From Paragorgia papillata (lineage: Eukaryota > Cnidaria > Anthozoa > Scleralcyonacea > Coralliidae), in NCBI GenBank assembly GCA_035771165.1, contig JAWNZC010000446.1:1178001-1242000 (forward strand): 64,000 nucleotides of DNA, read 5' to 3'. The number at the start of each line of letters is the position of its first letter. The first letter of the stretch is position 1. The notes beneath the pieces are model-generated. The model was not told the origin of the DNA, did not search any database, and was given only the letters and a program-made list of their open reading frames with translations. Shown here in pieces: positions 35,101 to 49,447 of the stretch. Both the position numbers and the translations under genes were made by a program.

Positions 35101-38100
35101 GCATATTAACTACGTAATAACCGAGAGTGAAGTCTTTACACCGAGGTCTTGCTGTATTGACCGAGCGATAGCGAGGTTAATACGTTCAAGACCGAGGTTT
35201 AATATTTCACCCTAAAGACCGAACAGTCGAGGTTATTAAGTAGTTTATTATATATATGGCAAAATCAATCTTGTATTTCTTGGTCTTCGCTTGCTTTAAC
35301 TTCGTCAAAACACCGAACTAGCGTTATTTTCTGCTGTTTCTTTCTCGTCTGGATACTAGAAATTACTTTTGTAATGTTCATCGTCGTTTATTTCATTTAT
35401 TTTCGTCGTTTTTCCGCAATAAAAGTTTCTTATTGGGATTTTTTGTTTGTTTCCAATCGTAGGGCATTAACAAATTTCATAATGCCCGCTGGCATTACGG
35501 AGAAATCTCGCCACGTCAGCAACCAACCACAGCGCGTGATTTTACCGGAAGTATAATCCGTGCCATATAATAATATCTCTATATTACTGCAGATGTCACT
35601 GTCATATAATGAAACAGTTGATTTAATTTTAACACCAGATTAGCACCAACTATACCATTTTCTTAGGTCTTTCCTCTGTTTCTTCATCTGACCATTCCCA
35701 TGCTCCATCAGAGGTCTTATGCAGTCGTCCACTTGAACCGGGGACTCTTTTTACCTAAAATAGAAAACATTTTGTAATAACATAACATCCAAGTTTAAAA
35801 CATTCTAAGTATTTAAAACTGGGGCACTGGGACACAAGGTCATCGCCCAAATTATGTGTTGACGTCCAGTCGTCGTTCTTCGCGTACACAACACCCTTAC
35901 CAACCGCACGCATGCGTGAACTTAGTGCTCACGTAGCTGAAAAAAGTATCTATTTCGTCGTGTCATATCAGCGTATATTCAGAGTTAATGAAGTACAGAG
36001 AAACAAACGTAATTTTCTATTGGTATAGGTAATGGCATGGTTTCGAGTGTAATTTGGAAAAAAAACAACATGCACGAGTGAGTTTTTTAAAGACTATCAC
36101 CTCATTGCTCCACTTCTCGACGCTTCAATGCTTTAAAACTGCTTCGCTTTGTTCACTAAATACGTCAAACGTTTTACTCATAGCATCTAACCTCTTCTAG
36201 TCTTTTTGCAGGCACTTTAATGGCAATATTAAAGCAAAATTCACTCGAAATGTTCTTCGACAACTCTATGTTTTGGTCGCCATATTGGATTTTCTCGTGA
36301 AGGAAAAAAATCCTTCAAAATCCGGCGTAAGCATTTCATTGGCTTTCCGGTAGTTTCCGGTTGTGCATTAGCCAATCAGAATGCTTAATACTCATTGAAA
36401 TTTGCACTGTATTTCATTTTGTGCATTGTATTACATTAAAATTGCACTCCTTTCGACCAATCAGGATGCGGTAATTTTGTCATGTATATTACTAGTCAAG
36501 TAACAGAGGACCTATATAAGGTGTTTAAAAATACAGCTCTTTATTTCTTAGAAGTCAATGGTAACAAGAAAGTCGCCAAGACCCCACTTACTTTTTGCGA
36601 CCGCTCACCAAGAGGTGGTGCGAGAGGAAGCAGAAATTCTTTTAGATATTCTTTTCCCTAAAGTAAGATAGTAGTTTAATATCATTACAAAATTATATAC
36701 CATGGGAATGTAAGAAATATTTAGATCTACAGTACGCCGATAAATTATGTACAATAGATAGTTTGCAACCAATCCCTACAAAATACGGTGGGAGAAGAGA
36801 AGGAGAGAGCGGGGAAGGAGGGAGAGGAAAGGGGGAAGAGGGAAGGAGGGAGGAGGAAGGAAGGGAGGAGAGAAGGAAGGAAGGGAGGAGAGAAGGAAGG
36901 AAGGGAGGAGAGAAGGAAGGAAGGAAGGAAGGGAGGAGAGAAGGAAGGAAGGAAGGGAGGAGAGAAGGAAGGAAGGGAGAGAGAAGGAAGAAAGAGAGAA
37001 AGGAAGGAAGGGCGGGAGGAAGGAGGGAGGAAGGAAGGGAGGAGAGAAGGAAGGAAGGGAGGAGAGAAGGAAGAAAGAGAGAAAGGAAGGAAGGGCGGGA
37101 GGAAGGAGGGAGGAGAGAAGGAAGGAAGGGAGGAGAGAAGGAAGGAAGGGAGGAGAGAAGGAAGGGCGGGAGGAAGGAGGGAGGAAGGAAGGGAGGAGAG
37201 AAGGAAGGAAGGGAGGAGAGAAGGAAGGAAGGGAAGAGAGAAGGAAGGAAGAGAGAAAGGAAGGAAGGAAGGAAGGAAGGAAGGAAGGAAGGAAGGAAGG
37301 AAGGAAGGAAGGAAGGAAGGAAGGAAGGAAGGAAGGAAGGAAGGAAGGAAGGAAGGAAGGAAGGAAGGAAGGAAGGAAGGAAGGAAGGAAGGAAGGAAGG
37401 AAGGAAGGAAGGAAGGAAGGAAGGAAAAAAGGGAAGGAAGGAATTTAATAAAAAGCACATAACGTACGCACTGTACTGTATGTTCTGTATTTTAATACTT
37501 AAATCTATTCGAAATGACAGCTTTTACTTAGATAACGGGATATGTAAAATGAAAAATAACTTTAGTTGCAATGTCTTACCTTTGCTTTCTTAAAAAATTG
37601 ATTTTTCAAGAGTTCACCAGCATCAGGTCTATATTAAGACAACAAAACTATGCAACTGAATTTCATATAATTGGGATGCCAACATAGTGAATAGCATACT
37701 GCCCCCCTTATGACAAAAGGGAAGCCATTCCCTTCCATTCTATTCCATTCAAAAGGGGAGTGCAATTCGTGAAAAGGGGAGTGCAATTCGTGAAACAATA
37801 CGTTCTATTCAAGCTCACTTTTCTCTCATTGCCCGTCACCTCAAACAAGTGAGCCGATTCGAAGGTTATTTATACATAAGAGATACAGGAATAACAGCAT
37901 ATAAAATCACCGCATATGTTTTCCATGAAAAACTTAAATTGTTACCTTTGTTGCGGTTCCTTCTGTAGACAAAGACTGATCATTCTTCTAAACGGTTTAG
38001 AGTATTTCTTATAATCGTCAGTTTTCTCCTCAACGCTGGATTCCAATGTGGGTGGATCATTTTGTAGTGTAAGCATCAATACCTATGAGTAAGGGAAACC

Positions 38101-41100
38101 TTACGGTAGAAGAACAACGCCATACCAAGTGAAACTAGTTAAAGTCTGTTAAGGTTTGTAATTAAACAGAAAGACTATTTCTTGAAAAAAACAGCTCAAA
38201 AAATCTGCAAACAATGACTGAAAAGATCAAGACTAAATGAAATATCGTGCAAGGTCGCCAGGCACCTCGCGTGTCCTTTCAGTTTCTCCCGCGCGCTTCT
38301 ATTTCAATGAGTATTCCATTTGACATTATCTTTTTATTTTACTAAATATTATTTTGCTGGGTGCTATTAACAACAATAACATAATTATACGGCACTTATT
38401 TTAACTCAGAGTACAAGGGTTGTTAAAACTTTCTAATAATTTCACTCCTTAAAGCAAACGACAAAAAGTTCGCTGCTTATATACACAGGTTGCCAGAATG
38501 TTGAAATTAAAGAAAGCGTTTAATTTCAAGTGTGGTAATTTCCCTCCCCCCAAAAAAAAATGTTCAGAAATTTAATATATATTACCGGGACCGGGACACG
38601 ACTTACAAAGTCACAAACTTTAGTACAGCGGCATTAATTAGAACATAGAACAAAAAGCGCTCTGTGTAGCACGTATCCCTCCAGCTGTCCAGAACTCGAA
38701 GACATACAAACAGACAATTATTCTACACCCTACACCCTCTGCGCGCATGCGCACAAGGGGTAACTATATTCCACGTCAGCATCTGTATAGCACAGATTCA
38801 TCCATAGTTTTTCGAACATTCCCGACTTCGCGAGTTGGTATCACCGTGTTTCTTCACTCGATGCGGGAAATTGTATTATCTTTGTTATTATTAATTATTC
38901 TATTATCTTTTATTGACACACGTGACCACATGAAATTGAAATGCGACTGACTAAAAAATCGTAGTCGCAAAATAAAAAAATCTGATCGCATTTGAAGCAC
39001 ATGAAGCAAGGCTATACAGCTATACTATGATACAGGGGGCGATTCTGCCAGTTTTTACCTTCATAGCTGGAAATTTTGAGTAAGGTGCTGTTCCAGTAGC
39101 GAGTTCGATAGCAGTAATACCAAAACTCCAAATATCAGCTTTGTTGTTGTAAGCATCAACCTATATTACCAAAAAAAACACAAAAAAAACCCAAGAATTG
39201 TCAAGCGTGTCAAAAATATATTGCTAGATGTATCCCCATACTTCATGTGGTTAGTTACTATCTGATGTTTGATTTAAATCCTGGGTTCTCATGTGCGGGT
39301 GACTCCTACTGTAGGCATGTTGGCGGTCGTTAAACTTCACTCTATTTCACTGGCATAATAACGACATGCAGAATCACAGATTTCTTATTTCTTGATAAAT
39401 TTCAGATTACAATGTATGTTTTCATGAAATTAGCTAATTATTCTTACAATGTACAAAGAAAAATATATTCAAACTATACACTGTTGAACGTCAGACCGTC
39501 ACGGCACTTTTAAACTCACAGATTGCTTTTTTGCTAAGTTTTTTTTACCTATTGGCTTGGACTTTCTTCAGAGCCCGACAACGAGTCGATTGACGTTGTG
39601 TCAACAACACAACTGATCAAGAATTACATAATGTAAAAATACGTACGGAATACATACATGCGTACGATACAAACAAATCATGCATGGCTGAGCTACTCAC
39701 TGTCTATTGGTGATAGACCACTATATAGCAAAATATTTGCGTTTTGCTGATGTTTAATGCAGTTTGTTTATGTAAAATAATATTTTGTCAGACTATTATT
39801 TTATAAAACACAAATAAACAATGTGTCATTCTAGCCTCGTCCGCTGGCAACTCTGTCGCTTTTGATCGGTGGGGACATATGTGGATCATGTGGGATCTGT
39901 GTGACACAAGGTCCAGTCTCCTTTTCGCAAACGCTACCTCTGTAATTGCGGCGATAAATTTTGTGGCATTCTCATTTTAGCAGGAGAAAAGTGTTGCCTG
40001 CGGAGGAGGCTATAGTGTCATTCAAAGGTGGTACCTGTTCCATAACTTCCGGTGCCATCCAACATGGCGTGCCGACAAATGTTGTTCTTTTCTGAGGTCT
40101 CGTGCGATCACCGTACGAATACAAAGCAGAACTAACACCAAAATCTGACAGACAAGAAACAAGATCATATTCAACCAAGTAATTAAAAACATCAAATTTT
40201 TATCCGCAAATTATAGTCCATATAAACTTTCGATAAGCCCTCCACCCCTCTCGCCACCACCACCAAAAACAGGTTCTCCCGGATACCCACTTAAATTTAA
40301 ACAAAAAAAATCCTTCCCGTCATAAGCCCTCCCGAAAATACGCTCGTGATCCGTGATCGTAGGTAGGAACTAGAAGCAATCACTAACCCTGATCCCAAAC
40401 TCAAATTCTAAACTACGACCAAGTTTAAAATTAGAATGAATTTGGTAGATTGCATCTATTATTTGCCAGGAGCTTATGTGTATATGCAAAATAACCTACA
40501 ATATATTTTGAAAGGCACTGTATTTTTCTGTGGCAGATAACAACAAGCCCACTCAAAAATAAGCCCTCCCAAATAAACCAGAAAAATAAAAAAATTTAAG
40601 CTTATAGGACGTACTATAAGAAATTTACGGTATCCACATGTAAGTGCGGGAAGACAATGAGTAAATTGACATAGGCTCTAATACATGGTTTTCACGCGGC
40701 GCGTGATCTTAACAATAGAACTTTAATTACTTCTTCATCATCAAAAGACTTATCCATGTAAGTTGGGCCAAATATATATATGAGTACTATATACATTATA
40801 CAACTGTTCAGGTACACTTTATTCAATGATAAATGAACAACCAAACGGTAAAGAAAATGTCAAACATAAACCTGCTACTTGAACGGTGCCATCAGTTCCC
40901 AGAAGAATGTTCCCAGCCTTTATATCTCTAATGCAACCAAAACAAAAACACAGAAAATAATGAGTAAATTTGTAAATATAAAACAAAAAGTTAGATAACA
41001 TAAAAACCAAAAAAAAAAGTCTAGTTAGTTTTGTTATCTGCATGTACAGTACACGACCAAACTTTTAACATCTTGGCATTTACACTTGCCAAATCTAAAA

Positions 41101-44100
41101 ATAATAAGTCATACCTTCACTTATATCCTAATTATGTAAAACTTGTACACTTAATATGCAAAAAAACTACCAAAAAAGAAATAAGGCCAACGAACATTTT
41201 CCAAGCATTTATTAATATTTGTATCTAACTGATACGGGAGAAACAACAATAGGACTCGAGGTCTCTTACAAGGTTGTTCTCCAAAGATCGAATTGTTGAT
41301 TTTACGGAGGGGGACCGGAGAACCGGGAGAACCTGGAAGCACAGGAGAGATCAACTACAATAACTCTACTCACACGAGTTCCAAGCTCCCATCCAAGTAC
41401 AAACCCTGTTCAGTCGAGCTTAACTTTGGATCGCAGCCATGAGATGCAAATCTTCGCCACCCGTGCTTCCTCAAGTGCGTCACCAAGCCGTCTATATTGC
41501 GACTAAAGGCTTGGACTGCAATATCTTACGATTTCTTCTGGAAATTTTATGTAAAGTGTATTTATCTGTATTAACTTTTGACGGAAAAAACCTCTCAAGT
41601 TTCGAAACTCAATAAAGGTGTTGTAAGTCTCGCCGCACATATTTTGAAAACATTTTTACGTTTGCAAACTATTCTTTCAAATAATTAAAATATGTCTATA
41701 CATTGTACATGTACCTGTGGATCAAGCCATTACTGTGAAAATATTCTAAGCCTTTCAAAACTTCTTTGAGGACAGTGGCTATAATGATCTCATCAAGAAC
41801 GCCTCCTTGCCCCTTGCATAACTTTATTTGATATCTGATTACATCCAACATGGAACCTAAATAGCAATACACGGATCAGATACAAGGTGGTCTACAGAAC
41901 AGTTAGACAATATAGACCTTTTTAACACGGTTAAGTTGTATTGTCTAACATAGAGTTTTCGAACCTACAGTATATATATATATATAGGAATTGCAGGATG
42001 TTTCTTGTTTAACCAACGACACACACAACCCCAAGAAAAGCACGGTTGATACTGTACATGTACGTGCTGTTAATGCGTTGACTTTTGTTATTAACTTCAC
42101 CAAGATAAACGAACGATTTTATTCAACGCTTGTCGCAGTGGCTTTTCTTCTTGTTTTCTCTTTCGCTTAGTCCTGTCCACGCAGTTTTCTTACTTCCGGG
42201 TGCAGTTTCTCAGCTATAATCTTAAAATGTGACTTACTTTGCACGAATACTCTTCCGTAGTTGAAATGAGCAGTTACACTGTACTGTGCATTGTGAATCC
42301 CTCCACGTTTCTGCGCTTGTCACGATACGTCTCCCGTAGCTGCATGGGTGTGGTGTCGCGCGGTATACATTTAGCACCCTCCAACCAAAGTGCATGCGGT
42401 ATTTCTTTATCTGCAATCCTCTCCATTTTCTATGCAGGTTTTGCATTTCAGTCCATTGTATCGAACATTGTCTGTCGCTTTGCAATAACTCGCCATACGA
42501 TAGCGACTGTATAGCAAGTCTATAAAAATTGTCCAAAGCGCATACGTTCCTTGGCAACTGGAACAATTTTTGACTACCTCTTTGCAATATCTGGGAACCA
42601 AATCGTTTCTTAAAGAAACTTTAACGAAAGAGTTTCACGTGGCGCCCATGCAATATTATGCTTCTTCGACAAATCTTGAAATTTGCTTTGAAAAAATGGT
42701 AGAGAAAGATTGACACTCTTAGCGGCTTCAACCCCCCCCCCCCCAATATATTTTGTGAAGTGCCCGCCACTGTCCCCCCCCCCCCCCCCAATATATTTTG
42801 TGAAGTGCCCGCCACTGTCTTGCTTGCTTCCTTCTTTGCTTGCTTGCTTGCTTCCTTCTTTCTTTGCTTGCTTGCTTCTTTGCTTCCTTCTTTGCTTGCT
42901 CGCTTCCTTCCTCGCTTCCTTCCTCATTTCCTTCCTTCCTTAATGACAAGATAGCGACACCCTCCCTCCCCCCTCCTTTACATAACAAGTTCCTTACCTC
43001 CATTAAGAAGTCGCATTACAATCCATAATTCTTGCTTGACAATAAACGAAGTATAATAATTCACAACATTCTCATGGTTACATTGGCACATTGCTCCAAT
43101 TTCTTTCTAGAAAATGAACAAACAGGATACTATGACAGCAATACAAAGCCTTTCTGCTGATCATATTCAATGTTTTTTTTAGATTTTTTTAGATCAAGTA
43201 AAACAAAATCAAACACATAACACCGCCTGACACTTTGACACTACTATAGATGTAGAGTGCAAATGGGCACTTTTACAGTACAGTAACACAAATCATAACA
43301 TTTTTTTATTTGACAATAAAACTGTATAATATATATATATATCTTTTAAATTTATGAATTCACCACAACAAAATGACAAATCATAATGGTTAGAAAATTA
43401 AATGTGGCAGGGTATCCACAACAGCAAAATGCCAATTACTTATTATTAAAGTTTTTTTGTATGTTTTTGCTGTACAAGCTGTTGTACATGTTATAAGTTA
43501 AAGTTTTTGTTGAGGTTGTGGGTTCGAGTCCCGTCTGGAGCTCAGAATTTTTCTCTGAGTTTAACTTACGACAGCTTGTACAGCAAAAACATACGAATAA
43601 ACTTTACCAACTCAAACTGAAAACGCTAAAAACATACTTATTATTATATTACTTAATTAAACACCTCATGTTGGTTGGTTTACTGCCTAACTTTAACTGC
43701 TATCAACAGTAAAATTACTCACTAGTGGCATTTAATACTTCACCATACAGCAGAGTTGTCTGTAATAACTACAAAACCCTTAAATCAGGCCTCGCAATCT
43801 ACAGGCCTTATCAGGAAGAAAGCCCTAATAAGAGTGCAACCAACCACACTCCTTGAGCTATTAAGGTGTGCAGTGGAGTGTGATATTAAATTTTTCATTT
43901 TTGCATTTTACCGCGCAAAGCCCGCAAGATCATTAGAAGAAATGTATTAACAGAAACTGAAAATCGTATTATGACGTCGAACTGACACTTTACTCTTGTC
44001 GGGTTGTTTGTAGTCACATCCGTTGGTTCATACAATGCGTAAATAAGCTCCGTCTTGAGATGAAAACAGCACAAAGAAATTGAATTTACAAATAGGCAAT

Positions 44101-47100
44101 ATAGCCGTCGCGTGTTCACACGCATGGCAGCGCACTGAAAATGAGAATAATTTGAAAACGATATCGAGATGGTGGCGAAGTAAATGTTGCTAATGATTTT
44201 TCAAATTAATACTTCATTCAGTTGGTGTCCGGACTATTTTTTCTCTAAATAAAAGAACTAAAACTGTTCTCCGTGCCGTAATGTTGGAAATTACCGATGA
44301 CGACGATCTGAGCAACAAAGACCAGAGTAACGACGATCTCAGTAACAGCCTGAGTGAGGATGACTGGAATGACGACGATGTCGATGCCGGTGATCCTGTT
44401 AGTGACGATTTGAGTAGGGTGAGCTAAACTAGCTGTCAGGCCATGTAAAAAACTGTAGTACTGCATAGGTGGTGTCTGTTATTAAAGAACTAAATGCCTA
44501 AGGTGTTGGACTGTCAAAATCATGAAATAATTTCCTTCAATGATTTTGGCAGTTCACCATCTTTTACAGCGTTTTGATCTGTCATGTATTTTGGTAATAC
44601 AACCGAAAACGATTTAATATATCAGTCAATTCCAATTGTGACCACCACCCGGGCATTAGACATGTTGGGGAAAATGTCCCCACCCTGGGGAAAGACATAG
44701 TGCGCCAAGGCCCTGGGCAGCAAATTCAGGTCTAACCCCCAATGAAAACATGGATAAATCACTTCAAATCCACTAAAGAAGCACACAATAACTTGTCAAA
44801 GAAAGAAATCTAGCAGTGAGAGTTATAGCCCATCTCAATCAACTCTTTCACTGCTAGTCTGCTACAGTCGACTTCTCTTCTTTTACTCTGGCTAACACCA
44901 GATGATTTTACTCGTCAAAGAGAGAAATCTAGTTTGGAAACTCGGCAAAAGTCATCGTTCCATGCTTTTGTTCAATTTGTCTAATTTCACGGTCACTGAA
45001 CGTATTGTATTTTCTGTATAATGAAGCAGTCATCCAATACCAACGTTCGGGTTTAATTAGTGTAGTCCTTCGTCGTCACGTGTTGTAAGTCCTTTGTTCG
45101 TTGTGTAGTCTTCGTCGTCACGTGTCCATAGAATTTCCTTTCTTCAACCAATTGCCTTCCTCCAACATGAACTATTGTGTTCATCAACATGACCATTGCA
45201 TAATCTTGAAAGACAATGTAGCTTCCAAACCAGTCCCCCTCCATTAACTATGAGTTGAACAACGGTTAGACAGTGGTCAGAGTTAGGTCAAACCGAGGTT
45301 AGATAGCGATTACAAAGCGGCCGAACCCCGGTTAAAAAAATAGGTCAAATCCGCGGTTGAGGTTGTAGTTGAGGTTGCAGTTCAAAACTTGTGTTCCAAC
45401 AGGCCAACCATTTCCGACCAGAAGACGAAAACGAACTTGTAGACGTAATAGCGTACAGTAGTACCATTGCTCAAATACAAACTCGACAATTGTAGCGATC
45501 ATGCAACTATACCATCAGCAATCCTGGTAATAGCGATCGTCGCGACAAACGTAGGAATTACTCTAATAATAATAATAATAATATTTATTTATACCGCGCA
45601 AATTCAACTTTAAGGTTTTCAAATGCGCCTTACAATAATTTTTGACATGGCCGAGTCGAAGGCATATTAAAGGCGCTCAGGCAGCCGCCATACGACACAT
45701 ATCGGCCCACGAATTACAGCTAAGACCTAAGTATTGATTTTACGGAGGGAGGAAAACCGGAGAACCCGGAGGAAAACCGGAGAACCCGGCGAAACAGTGG
45801 TTTAGAAACAGCTAGTGGTTTAGAAACAGTGGTTTAGAAACAGTGGTTTAGCGATATAATAAAAACAACTGGTACAGTATGTGCAGGGGCGGAGCGAGGG
45901 CTCTATTTTTCTCTTCTTTTTTTTTTTTTGGGGGGGGGGGGGGCATGACGATATTTTACCAACAAAAGGGCGTGGTTTGGGCGTGGTCTGAACGAGCCAT
46001 ATTTCCTTTTTTGCTTAATTTATGACAGTGCACTCCGAGTTGTTTTGACAATTAATTTATTTTTCAACTTGGAAAGATATGCTGTATGTGATCGCACCGG
46101 AGCACCAGCCACTTCGTACGCGATAAATTTCCCTCTTTTAAGTAGATCTTCATGGTACTTTTTGTTGTGTTCTTGTCGGTAATTGTCATCAAATGACTGC
46201 TTGCAAATCAGACATGTTAGCTTTGTTCTCTTTCGTTTGCGTTTTCGCTTGGTATTGTCCATGGTTTTCAAATATTGTATGACATTTACATTGTGTAAAT
46301 ACAGTATGGCGTGCATTGAGTTTTAAGTTAGCCGAATATGTCGCGTATTCTTGCTTTGTTGAATGATTCTCCACTGTCTACGTACTGTATTTATTTACAT
46401 TTAAAATCAGATATTATATTCTTAATCCTCAATTCTCATCCAATGTAGCATATCAATCAATGCTCAGGAAGAAAAACCTCAAAATTAGATTATTCATTAA
46501 TTAATTATTCGAGCACTAGCACTTCCAGGTTAATGGGACGGGGTAATGATGCGGTAAAGTGCTAAACTGTCAAACTTACTTTGGCAATCTTGCATGACGT
46601 TTGGTGAGTTTTGCCACCATTTTCTAATTTTCTTGACACTTTGCCAATATTTTTGTCGGTATTTTATAATTTGTCCGATATTTTCCCGGAGTGATTTCTC
46701 TAACAAGATCTCGACCTACCAATCTGTCCCAACCTCAATTTACCGACTGCCAACAAAGCCAAAATTGGGGGGTTGGCACCCCCCTCCCTCCCCCTCCACC
46801 CTTAGATATGCCCCTGAGTATGTGCCGATCAAAAAATATACATGTAAATAACTTTCCTGTCATGAAGCAGAAACTTAAAAGAACAGTACTACTCATTTGA
46901 AGTATCGACTTGAACCTAATGATCGTAGCAATATATGAATACTGCCAGGCTTTAATTACTGTAAAGTTCTGCTTTCAGATATTAATAACGCTTGATTTTC
47001 ATTTAAAATATTAAGTATAATACATACACATATATGGGAGAAAGAGAGCCACAGCGAAACTATTATATGTTTCTGACATATGCACTAACGTATGCTTAAC

Positions 47101-49414
47101 AATGCTATTTGCAATCATGGTAAAGCACTGCAAGACAGCTGGTTTCACAAACCGTTGCACGTAATATAAATAGAACACAAAATAAATGAATCATTGATGA
47201 AGGAAAAATGGAGCATCTCTCTTTTATCACCAGTTCACTAATTGTATTGAAAAAGAAACAGGCTGACCGCACACCTTGAAGTCCATATTCCTTCTCTCTT
47301 GAGAACTTCTTTGATTGCAGTAATTGTAAGGCCAGAAGATCTTAACAAAACTTTTCTATTTCTAGCATACTGTAGGTGGACAGCTTTCCCATTGCTCTCA
47401 CAAGTCACAACAACTGTCCAACCTCCAATGTGAACGATACTGCAAAAATGCAATTGTCTTCCATAATGTCACAAAAGATTAATTCCAAGGTTCGGTATTG
47501 CTTGTCGTTCATGCAGTTTGCAGAGTGGTTATAGTCACGTGGTCAGAACCATGGGTCAACCCAGTCATGTGCAGTCATGTGCCAAGGGCAGGCCCGTAGC
47601 GAGAGGTCAAGTGCAGGGGGGGTGAGTGCCGAAGGTGCGAGAAACATCTAGGGGGCTCCAGGGGCATGCTTCCCTGGAAAATTGTGAAATCCAGAGTCCC
47701 TGAAATGACATTTCCTGCATTTTGTGGAGAGAGTTTACAGAATTCTGAAGATTATAAAACGTCATAAAATACACAAAAGACAACATATTTCAGGACTTTG
47801 AATAAATATATAGACGTTTTAGAATCTTTGGGTTCTTCTGTATTTCTACTTTGAAATTCTGAAGAACAGTAGATGAATTAATATCTTAAAATGCAATACT
47901 GTTGTGGTTTTTGAACACGCATAAATACACACAGCATCAGTCAGTGATCAGTCAGTAATCTATTGTTTGAGTGTTTATTCATCACCAAATTCATTTCACG
48001 TCACAATATTTTTTGATTAAATGCGACAGAACTTCCAGTCTTTTAGTCTTGTTGGACGTCTAAACGTCACCTTTAAACTGATAGGAATCTCTGGTTATTA
48101 GCTCTTAACCAAAATTAACAAGACATCCACAGTAGCCCGAGTAATAACATTTGCTGTACGTTTTATTGGAGCAGAATAAATTATTCTGTATTCCACCGAA
48201 CTGAGAGTCTGAGACGTCACAAGTTTGCAAATTATATGGTGTATGCCAATTCGCAGTGACAGAGAGTGACATCACACCAGTACACCACAGCCGACTGGAA
48301 CTTCACACCGGATATCTCCAGTGTATTCTACATGGAATCCACTCTGGTGTATCTCCGGTGTGACAATAACATGGAATCCACCCTGGGGTTAAACCTAGGT
48401 TCAACCATTCAGGGTTCGAATTAACATATCGCGATTCGCAAATCACGATGCACTTTTTAAAATATGCGATCCAAAACAAACATAAAAATTCCAAAATCGC
48501 GATGCAAAGTAACCGCTGAGTGCCTTCCAATAACTTCTTCGCAGCGTGTTTTGGTTTATTACAAAACAAAACAGCCTTGGATAGTTCTCACGTTACATCG
48601 CATCATAACAACAAAAACGTCGTGAAACTGAAACACTGCTACTGTAAATTTATCCTTCATAATTCAGTGAGATTTTGAGCGCTAAAATAAAACAAACACA
48701 TGTCATTTCAGACACAGTTGTTTCACCTGCAGTTTCAAACGTCACATTTAATATGAGTAAAATGCTTGGAAAGGTTCGAATTACGCACTGATGAGTTTGA
48801 CGTTTGAAACAAGCTTACATAAATGCGTTGTTTTTTTGCGCGGCGTTACAAATTCTAGTCTAATCCAGAACCACAGAATAGGAAATGAAGAGAAGGCCAC
48901 TCGCGTCGGAACCTTTTAAGTTTTCGTCCTCACGCAGGTCGCGTCGCGCATGCCAGAAATTTGAGCGACGTCATTACTCTGGCCAGAAAACTCCAGCAGA
49001 ACTCAAACGCCACTTCTGGAGTGAAATTGGAAGTCGAAACGGGGGGGGGGATTAGCCCCAACCCCCCTACTTTTTTGACAAAATATTTTTGCGATGCACT
49101 TTTCAAATGTTAATTCGAACCCTGCCATTGTGTAACCTATGTTTGACATAGGCTACTTCCGAGCAGTACTGTATATGCATTAAAGAGTTCATTAACAAAT
49201 TTACTAAACCTAATATATTTAATTATATACACAAGTGTACAGTAAATATACATGTATAATTATACACGTTGCAATTTTCTTCATAATGACATTCAAAAGG
49301 TTTTGACCATACATGTATGATAAGTTTCACAAATACTGGAATGCCATTTTTACATCTACTTGTTATTGTCCCTATAGTCTGTGTCCGACTACTTACTGTA
49401 GTACATTTGATTTA

Positions 49415-49447
<33 letters not shown>

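Noticed and set aside
36693..37593. Large ORFs (220-276 residues) of Lys/Glu/Arg/Gly or Pro/Ser/Phe/Leu
   Set aside because: They are translations of the GGAA microsatellite in several frames and lie in a kinase intron.
42234..42601. Cys-containing minus ORFs ([21 protein letters not shown])
   Set aside because: Could be an old exon-like domain, but the frame breaks at about 42405, no splice partner was found, and it lies in a kinase intron; not enough to call.
42610..43028. Several overlapping Pro-, Lys- or Gly-rich ORFs
   Set aside because: Products of C-runs and CTTG/CTTC microsatellites; only 42998-43106 is a real kinase exon.
43515..43560. tRNA gene
   Set aside because: Only the T-arm B-box is present; no acceptor stem, D-arm or anticodon arm can be formed.
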